Source: Norana najaformis (taxonomy: Eukaryota > Annelida > Clitellata > Crassiclitellata > Hormogastridae). From it: a DNA stretch of 64,000 nt. The stretch covers positions 33,012,505 to 33,076,504 of the forward strand of contig OZ029917.1 of the NCBI GenBank assembly GCA_964023275.1. Direction: 5' to 3'. How positions within the stretch are numbered: the first letter of the stretch is position 1; each line of letters opens with the position of its first letter. Positions 11,526 to 21,000 of this stretch are shown here, piece after piece. Under the pieces are notes generated by a model, which saw nothing but the letters and a program-made list of their open reading frames with translations, was not told the origin of the DNA and made no database searches. The translations under genes were made by a program, and so were the position numbers.

Positions 11526-14149
11526 TTCCATTACTCAAGTAACAATACTTGATATAGCTAACAATAATAATGGCAGCATTATAACAAGTTTGTGATGTAC
11601 GTGTGTGTATTTATATATAGTATTATAATTGCTATATATATGAATTTCTATGTATATATGCATTTTTAAATAGCTCAGTGCTTGAAGATTAACAAAGTAA
11701 ATGTTCAGGCACTGGTACATTACATATTGGGATAATGAGGCCAGACTGCATGGAATGTTGTTGACTAATTTGAAACTTTGAATGTTGTTTGGCACTGTTT
11801 TTAATTCTTCTGCCTTCTTGTTTTGTAGGAAACTTCTTACTTCTGTGATTTCTAGGAAACTAAAGTAGTTTGGCTTGCTCTCCTCTCTGTCTTGAGATCC
11901 TTAGACTTTAAGGTTACATGGATTTGGCAATGTCGAGAGAAAGTTTGAGGCTGGTTGACTGTATATATGTAAATGGTCCAGTTGTTTTTTATTACAAAGG
12001 TGAATTATAAGGAAATGCGAGGTGAGGCAAAGCAATAAAAACCCTGTCCTAGGGAATGCAAAATGAAGAAATTGATAAACATCAATAAATAGGCTGCCTG
12101 TAGGGTATGTATGTATGTGGACATTTAAAGGAGAACCTCCACATGCACTGTGTGGCTTGGTTATGAATTTATTTTGTGCTAACTGTGCTAATAAAGTTTG
12201 AAACTTATAAATACCAAAAACTGTAAACAGAAATATAAATATCAACAATAACACAAACAGAAACTATTAAAGTCCTTGGTAAGTGCTGTAGCTGCTTGAT
12301 TCCTCCTTACTAGGGTCTTCTGAAAGGCATTGGATCAGTTGACATTGGTGACCCAGTCAAAGATCCTAGGATCTGGGAGAACTTTCTCCAGCATTTGATC
12401 GTAGGTTTTCTGATCTGCTATTATAGGGTATGCACTTAAGCTGAAAGATTTCATTGTCCTCAGCCCATGTCTGAATGGGGGTTATTCTTGACGGGTAAAT
12501 GATAAATGCATACCTCTGCCCTTATCCAACAGTGTGTAATCTAAACGTCCTCCTGCATTCTAGCTCTCAAAGTGACTTCCAAATATTTTGAGCATCCTTG
12601 GATATTTAAAGCATCCTTGGATAGCTGTTCTGCATTACATTACAAGTAGCCAGTTAACTTCAGAAAGTATTAACTTAGATACTGTATTAATAATAATATA
12701 AGGAAAATAAGGAAATGATGTAGTTTAATTTAATGAAAAGATGGCAATCAGGGCTTTTAAAAGTAGCAAAGCCGGATTAGACCGAGTGTCTGATAATAGA
12801 GCATCCAGTGGCTTGCAGACAGCTAGTCACTGGTTGGAAACTTCTTAGTTCTGTGAATTATGTAAAATAACGCCGACTTACTGGCTTAAGTTAACCATTT
12901 AATGCATTATCAGTCACTTCATGCAGTTTACCTTTGATCCAGTTTGTGGGAAGATTGTTCCATGGAAAAGTGAACAGATGGAGCTTGGACTTCAGTAAAT
13001 GAAATTTAGTATTAGCATTTTTTGTTTCTGTGTCATAAAAATAAATTTTACCTTTTACAGACAAACTATTTTATTGTCATAATATTAATAAATAAGTGTT
13101 TAAGACTGAGGTGAAATGAATTTGTGTGTTCATACTGGTTCTGGTCAATAAGATTTGTATTAAACCAGATCTTACCATAATGAAGGAAATATCAGCAGGT
13201 GTCACCTTTCCCACCAAGACGGCAGACCAGTATAAACAGGTTTAGAACGGCCTCCCTGATATTGTGCAATCGCGAATTTTTCCAAAAACTTGCTAACTCA
13301 TCACAACATAAGACGTGCGAGTGCCTGTGTGATAAAATGTCAACAATAATTACTACTGTCAGCCCGCCTGCGTGTAATCACACCAACTCCACCACACGTC
13401 TCGCACAGAAGCCCTAAGCATGAGATCAGTGCATGCAAAAACAAATCCAAAACCTGACTCATGGAAATTTCCTATGCAAATATGCACTCAAAACTTGCTG
13501 CCTAAGATGCACATTATCACATTCACATATACATTTAGAGCTATTACTGTCAAGAGATAACCAGCATCACCAGCTGTTAAGAACTGCTCAATTCACATAA
13601 GTCTTAGTGAATGCAATCCATAGGAGCTTAATGACACCATCTCTTGAAATTTATTAAGTTCATACCTTCAGGCAAACAAAGGCCACCACAACACTAATTT
13701 TAGTAAATCAGTTTTTCAATTAATTATTGATATTCTTATCATCCTACACCATGAAAACTAGATGCCAGAATGCTTACCATGATTACTGGCATTCACCGTA
13801 CTAATAACAATGACAATTTAAGTAGTACCATATCATGGTTGAGGCTGAAAAGGGCATTGTACACGAGTTAAAAATCCAGGAGTCGTGATATTTTACAAAG
13901 ATGGGCCTTGAGCTGTGACTTCACTGCTTCCAGAAATGGTGCACTCTTCACATGGTCACGAAGACCGTTTTGTGCCTTGGACCCACTAACAGAGCAACCA
14001 ACTGCACTGGTGGATCCAGGAGTTGAAAAGGAAGGGAGGCAGTTTTACCATGGTCGAGTTGTTGTATGTGTATGGTAGAAATTTCTGATAAACTGTTTTA
14101 GTCCTTACCTGCATTCAACATTTCTTGTCTCCAAATTTTCTAATAAACT

Positions 14150-14545
14150 TTTAAATAAATTGGGGTTATAGATTATAAAACACCGAACTCTGGCCAAACA
14201 CAATACTTAAAATCAGTCCTTATCCCCAGATTATTCAACCAGGTGACCTGATTATCTTTCTCTGGTCGTACCTAAAACTAGAACTGTCCTTGGTGAACAA
14301 ACTTTTTCTGTTGCAGACCTAAATTTAGGAACTCTTTCCCTGTAAGTGTTTGTTCTGTTAAATCGCTCATGTCGTTTTGTTCTCAGCTTAAGACTCAAAT
14401 TTTTCGAATTGCTTATCTACCAAAGGCTGCCTCTGAATAATAGTGGACTGACCTTCTGGATACTGATCTGATTGCGGTTTTGGCTCTAGTGCACCATCGG
14501 TTGATGCCTTGTGCATTAGACAGTCACGACAAGATACTAATTACA
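14150..14545 (+). mobile_element. LINE family A, 3' fragment
   Basis: Frames recall the tail of the copy at 63150-63695 (H-Y-L-K-S-V-L-I-P, P-x-x-W/L-N-S-L-P-like, T-x-L-F-x-x-x-C-L-S). It ends with the family A signature TTGATGCCTTGTGCATTAGA. It contains multiple stops and lies downstream of AGA. Confidence 0.7.
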
Positions 14546-15066
14546 ATTACAATTTTCTCCAGGCAGTTTTTCCCATTGGCATAACTTCTCATGCTCTCTG
14601 CCCTTCATTTCTCAACTTTTCCTGTCCTTTGTCCCATTTCTGCACACATTTCATTTTGACAGCATTTCATTTCTGTTGGCAACACTCCTCAAAAACCAGT
14701 TTGGGGACCAACTCAGTAGTGTGGCCCCTAACCTTCAAGGGGGGCATGGCTGAATTCCCCCATGGATCTGCCCTTGGCTATGTGCTACCACTGCAGCCAG
14801 AACCAATCTAACCTGATTTCTAGAAAGACCACACTAAATGTCGTGCTGTAAGCCACATTACCCAAAACTTTGTCTAAGTACAATATACCCACACTAGATT
14901 CTGGTATTAGCAGACATATAATTGGCTAATTCCATTTCATGACTGCCCCTCAAGGGTGGCTTAAGGGAATGTTCTTCGATTAAATGTATTACGATAACGA
15001 ATGACAAGTCTTCTGGCAAGAGCTTAGTAACAGCAACCACTGTCAGTAACCATAGCTACAAAGCCA

Positions 15067-18000
15067 CTATAGAATAATGGACTGAGAACAGAGAATGGTG
15101 GGATTTTCCTGTCCTTCATTCCAAACACAGTAGGGAAATCCAGGAGTCTTAGCACAGCTGACGCTTTTCAAAGCTGATGCTGCGCCATAGCTGCCCTGAA
15201 AATTCAAAATAAAATGCTGGCCATCAGTTCAGTTTCATCGACATTTCAACACAGACTCAAACCATAATACAGAACTTACACGTGATTTCTAAGTCTTTTG
15301 GAACTGCCAACAGTCATTTGAGTTTGGTAAATATCAGGCAGTGTTTGTTAAGTAAAGCCACGAAATTTCCAAGCTTCATCCCTATAAATTACATTATAGA
15401 AGGTTTACATGGTAATTTTTATACCAATACTATTACTGACATTAAACATAGACTTATCCAGTACTGAGTTCTTCAAAATATTAACTTCATCATAACCACT
15501 TAGAGTTCCTTGCATTTTATTTCTTCCAGTTTTCTCTGGTAATCACTTCTGTCCATTCTTTCCCCTCTGATTCTGTTTGGTCCTTTTCTTCTTTGTCACC
15601 CATCTCACTTTCTTCTAATCTCTTCTTTTCCCAGTGTTTTTTCTCTTCAGAGCCTCTCTTACGATAAATCTGGTTTTCCATCTCCAAACTGTGAAGAATG
15701 TTTACACCAAAAATATAATTATTGTAATTGATTTTAGCACATTACACGCCCATTTTCAGGACTTGTTGCACTGTCTGGGCTATAAAGACTTAGTTTTTGT
15801 TGTAAATTTAATATAAAACTTGTACAGCCACATCTGTAATTTAGAAGCATCCCAGTGCATTCTGAAAGTGGCTGTACCACTAAGCAAGATGTTTGGACAT
15901 TCACAAAACTGTACAGCAATTCATTCCATGCGACCCTAAGCAAATTCTCAGAGAGTCAGCCCAGGGTTGAAGGATCTTTGAGCAAAAATGCAAATAGCAA
16001 TCCAGAAATCAAGCAACCTTTTACTGTAGGTTGAACAATCAACTGTCAATTTCAAATGGCAAACCACGATTCGAATCGTGTACAAAGTTCTTTCAGTGTA
16101 ATCCTTACCTGCATGTTCATTGCTATGATCCCAATTTCAAATGTGTTGCTGGCGCCAACTCTTGTACAGATTTCCTGAACCACCTGTTGACATGCATCAG
16201 CTGGTGCTGCTCCCTGTTTCATCAGCTGCACTACATGGAAACTTGGGCAGAACTTCATGATCTCATCTCCATCTCCTGTGGCACATGCGGCACCAGCTAA
16301 GCTGTCTGAAAAGTTAAATTAATATGTTAACAGAAGGTACAGTTAGCACTAGTTTCTGTAGATTTATAATGTATTTGCCTTCCAGGCGTCCACCTCAATT
16401 GTCAGGTTCAAATTTTGGTGCATCATGTCAAATTTACCATTTGTTGCCAAGCCAAGTAACCATAAATGAAAGGTTGTCCAACTGTTGCATGCTGTGCTTC
16501 AGTTAAAAGACACTTCAAACCCAAGATCACACACTCTGAAGATAAGTTTTAAGAGGCCAATTAATAAACAATTACTTTACCTTACCTTAATTTGACTTAC
16601 CTGATCTTTCCTTTTCATACATGTATCTTACCATTCCTCTAATGACCATTAACCTCCAAAGCACGCTCCTGTGGTTCAGTGATTTTTTGGTGTAAGAACA
16701 AATGTAACAACAGCAATTCACCAACCAGCAACCACACCTGTTGGGTTAAATGCCTCAAACTTAAAAAAACTGTCAGGATCACACAAGCATTGGAACCATG
16801 GACAGAGTGCTGAAAGGCTGACACATTAACAATCACCAGAAGCAAGAAAATGTCCAAGATTCAAACAAATCAGAAGAGGAATGAAACAGCAAACACGACT
16901 TTAAGAGAGAAGTTATAGTAATGGCTCATTTTTTATGCAGATCACAATCATAATCATAAATGAATGTGCACATTTATATAGCACCTCTTCAAGAAAACTT
17001 CAAGATGCTCCTGACCTGAAGTAACAAGACCATGATTGAATGGAATGGTTACATCAACTGCGCTCCTCAAACTGCAGTGTTTGGATCACAGATATCAGTT
17101 AAGAAAATGAATGCAGTATGCTGTATGTTCTGACCTGCATACAACCCGCAGCCTGGCAAAGGACTGTCGCCAACGCGTCCTGGAAACTTGTGCGGCATTC
17201 CACTGGTCGAGACACCTAGGCCAGTGACAGAAATCAGTAATGACTAAATGCAGTTCAATGTTCTCTAATCACAAATTTTTACAGCCTTCCTTGAAGGAAA
17301 TTTCTCTGCTGTGCTACCGACCTGACAAGACCAAGTCACTCTGAAAAAAGAAAGTCTTTAAAAGAATGACAGACTTTGGGCAGTGAAGCACATCCTGAGC
17401 ATAGACAACTACAAAGCCTACCCAGGTTGTTAATAACTAACAACCTTGACAGGCTGTCTAGCTGTCTGTTGTTCAGTCAGTGGATTGGTGTGTCAAACAG
17501 ACATCTGTTGACAAACAAATTTTGAAAACAACATGACAGTAATGAGAAAGAAAGATGATACAGACTACAAGGATATCAAAACATAACAAAAAACAATTTT
17601 CAAACAACATCAGTGATTACAAAAGGTAAATGATAATTTAATGATAACAATGTTGACGGTTAACAACGATACTGACAGAAATTATTTCAAATGATGTTCG
17701 GGAGAAAGTGATGATAAAGGATCTGCTTAAAAAGTAGTCTTCTGGTTGCAAGGTTCGTAAAAGTTTACATACCATACGGCAACATGCATGACTATATGGA
17801 ACTCTTTCATCTGATCTAGGTTCATTCTGTATGTTAGCTATTTTAAATTAACTTCCACATGTTCATTGCTAAAATGGCACTCTAAAAACTCTATGAACAC
17901 TCCGTAGGAATTTAGGTCCAAGAAAATATGAAAAAATTTCTGAAACTGAACTCTCACACACACCAGCTGCAATGTTTTGGAATTGATCAAGTGGGCTATT

Positions 18001-21000
18001 CCGTGTGAAATCAACCAATTTCCTAACATTTTCCCACCTTCAACCTTAGATTTGGCTGAAAATTTCTCCATGTACCTGTCCACCATTTTGAGGCACAAAT
18101 ACAAAATTTTATTATGATATGTCAAAATTTGGTTTAGATATACCATCTTAAAGTGAGGTGGGGTAGGCGAAAATTGGTATCCGATTTCGCGAAATGTTCT
18201 TTGAGGCCATGTTCAACATAAAATAACTCCAGAAGTAGAGGGGGTAGAGGCATGAGGTTTTCACTGTTGTATTCAGAAAGTGACTGGTGACCTAATGAGC
18301 CTATTACAATGATTGTGCCTTGAGTAGAGACTTTAGAGGACAGCTGTCAATATGCCATCTCAGAAATCGCAAACTGTATTTTCTTCAGTTTGCCTCACCA
18401 ATATGACGAAAAGCAGCTGCAAATTTTTTTTAATCTTTTCATATTCTGATTTAGCAAGTAATGGGCTCCTACTGGATGTATTTTACTTTGATGTTTATTT
18501 ACAAATGAAATCATACTGACATGCTAAACTTGGTCAAACTGATGAACGGGGGTCAACTTCACCAGCTGATATTGGGAAACTGACAACTGGGATCTACCTG
18601 AACTTCATATTTCTGAAAAGTGCATGCATTGACCTTTCTGGTGATACAAATTTGATTTTGGTGCTCAGAAGCAATCAGGAGCAATGCTTTGTTGAATATA
18701 GCTCTATTTTCGATGTCGCGACTAACCAGAATCCATGTCTAGTTTTGGCTGTTAATTATGTGATTATTCATTTTTCACTGTTATGTGTACCTCTATAAAA
18801 CTTGCTATTTGTTTAGATTTGAATATGTATTGAAATCAAAGTCTGCAATCAAATTAACTAGCACATGCTATTTTCTAATATTATTCATTAACCTGCTTAA
18901 GATGTTTTGTGTCTAGGTCATGATTTAATATAAATTTCTCTCTATTCTATTAATTTTTATTGTGAAGAAATCATATTTTCCCCCAATGCCTTTAAGCCTT
19001 TATGCTAATTAGCCTCTAACATGCTAATTTGCCTCTAACATGCTAATTAGCCTCTAAGCCTCTAAAGCCTCTAACATGCTAATTAGCCTCTAATGCCTCT
19101 AGCATCTCTAAGCCTTCTAGGCCCTTATTCGAATTAGCCTCTGACATGCTAATTAGCCTCTAATGCGTTTAAGCCTTTATGCTAATTAGTCTCTAACATG
19201 CTAATTAGCCTCTAATGTCTCTAAGCCTCTAATGCCTTTATGCTAATTAGCCTCCAAAATGCTAATTAGCCTCTAATGTTTCTAAGCCTCTAAGGATGCC
19301 TATAAAAGAGCATTAGCGTCGGCAGAGCCGTCCATCGAGTTTGAGGTCGAACTACCATCAGCAGAGCAGTTCGTCAGCAGTAGTCGCAGTGTTCGAGTTC
19401 GACTCCGAAGTTTTCATTTAGCTAGTTAGTCGGCCGCGTTGAGTTGAGTACTCGAAATAGTTTAGTGGTTTAGTTGAGTAGTAGGTAAGTCACTGGCATA
19501 ACTGTACTTCAGTTGTTATAACTGCAGTTTTAAGTTGCAAACAATAAACGATAGAAACGTGAAGACTTTGTTGCTCAGCCTCCCGATAGACCATGGGAGC
19601 CTTGCCCTGTGGACCAACCCCAGAAGAGCACAGGTTAGGTCATTCTGGTGTATGTTCGGACCAGCCACCCTCAGGAAACACATCCAGGGTTTTGTCCGTT
19701 ACATTATCTGTGGTTTTTAAAACTGGACATGTGATTAGTCAGCAATTTTGAAGAGATTGTTAAGTAGATGATAATTTGTTTATCACTATCTTGGTCAGGA
19801 TGTTAAAATTTAGTTTTTATTTTATGATTTACTGGGATTATTTTGGGCAGAACATGTGATCTGTACTTGAGGCATTTTGAACAGATGTTAAGAGTTGTTG
19901 AATAGATGATAATTTGTTTTAACACTTCCAGTTAGTTTTAAATAATAACTCATCGTGCAGTATAGAACTGCAGCACTTGTGGTCTGTTTTTACATTTATT
20001 TAAAAAATACAGTCTTCAATGTCTGATATGAAAACAAGTACATGATCCAGTCTGGAATTTCGGTGATATTTTGATCCTATGTTTTCAGTTTTTAGTTACA
20101 TGACTCACTGCAGACAATTTCAGTAGTCATGGACAGCTGCAGCATTGGAAGACACTGTAACCAAACCCAGGAATGTCATAAAACCACTTACACCACAAAA
20201 ATTGGACTTAAGAGATTATCTGATTTGGCCGATGATGAAAGGCATATCTTTCTGCAAAGAATTTGTTTGGATAATCCAGTTCCTGAAATGACTGTCTGTC
20301 ATCATCACGAGCAGATATAGCAAGTTTTATAGAGGTACACATAACAGTGAAAAATGAATAATCACATAATTAACAGCCAAAACTAGACATGGATTCTGGT
20401 TAGTCGCGACATCGAAAATAGAGCTATATTCAACAAAGCATTGCTCCTGATTGCTTCTGAGCACCAAAATCAAATTTGTATCACCAGAAAGGTCAATGCA
20501 TGCACTTTTCAGAAATATGAAGTTCAGGTAGATCCCAGTTGTCAGTTTCCCAATATCAGCTGGTGAAGTTGACCCCCGTTCATCAGTTTGACCAAGTTTA
20601 GCATGTCAGTATGATTTCATTTGTAAATAAACATCAAAGTAAAATACATCCAGTAGGAGCCCATTACTTGCTAAATCAGAATATGAAAAGATTAAAAAAA
20701 ATTTGCAGCTGCTTTTCGTCATATTGGTGAGGCAAACTGAAGAAAATACAGTTTGCGATTTCTGAGATGGCATATTGACAGCTGTCCTCTAAAGTCTCTA
20801 CTCAAGGCACAGTCATTGTAATAGGCTCATTAGGTCACCAGTCACTTTCTGAATACAACAGTGAAAACCTCATGCCTCTACCCCCTGTACTTCTGGAGTT
20901 ATTTTATGTTGAACATGGCCTCAGAGAACATTTCGCGAAATCGGATACCAATTTTCGCCTACCCCACCTCACTTTAAGATGGTATATCTAAACCACCAGC

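Larger units (their letters stand above)
8841..14149. other. Spacer between convergent AGFG and AGA genes
   Basis: AT-rich, with only short chance frames. Identifiable items are a tandem duplication (10787-10942) and a LINE remnant (11255-11525). A minus-strand stretch at about 12345-12560 has a coding-like segment (S-L-S-A-Y-P-I-I-A-D-Q then V-L-P-D-P-R-I-F-D-W-V) that I cannot assign; it may be a transposon relic. Nothing else was recognised. Confidence 0.5.
17994..20993. mobile_element. 3.0 kb long-inverted-repeat element inserted at an AGA splice donor
   Basis: Bounded by the 33-bp direct repeats. Two inverted arms, 18131-18808 and 20317-20994, are each 678 bp with no indels and only about three mismatches seen by eye, which implies a young insertion or recent arm conversion. 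The left side has an extra 136 bp (17994-18130) outside the arm. The core (18809-20316) holds a tandem array, a TATA box and a small ORF. No transposase, integrase or reverse transcriptase frame is present, so it is non-autonomous. The outer termini (GGTTTAGATAT) do not match a superfamily I can name. A 33-bp duplication is longer than cut-and-paste transposons normally make, so the mechanism is open (possibly target-primed or repair-mediated). Confidence 0.85.

Noticed and set aside
11901-12254. Minus-strand 117-codon frame with two hydrophobic stretches
   Set aside because: AT-rich sequence favours hydrophobic codons; no splice context, homologous motif or neighbouring exon supports it.
16324-16506. 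tRNA-derived SINE suggested by GGTTCAAATTT near 16408
   Set aside because: Box A and body are too decayed to support a call.
17838-18146. Minus-strand 102-codon frame
   Set aside because: It runs across the duplicated AGA exon end in the wrong frame and into the element flank; composition is chance.
17994-20993. Element as a Polinton or other virus-like element
   Set aside because: No capsid, polymerase or integrase frame, the termini are not of that type and the flanking duplication is not 6 bp.
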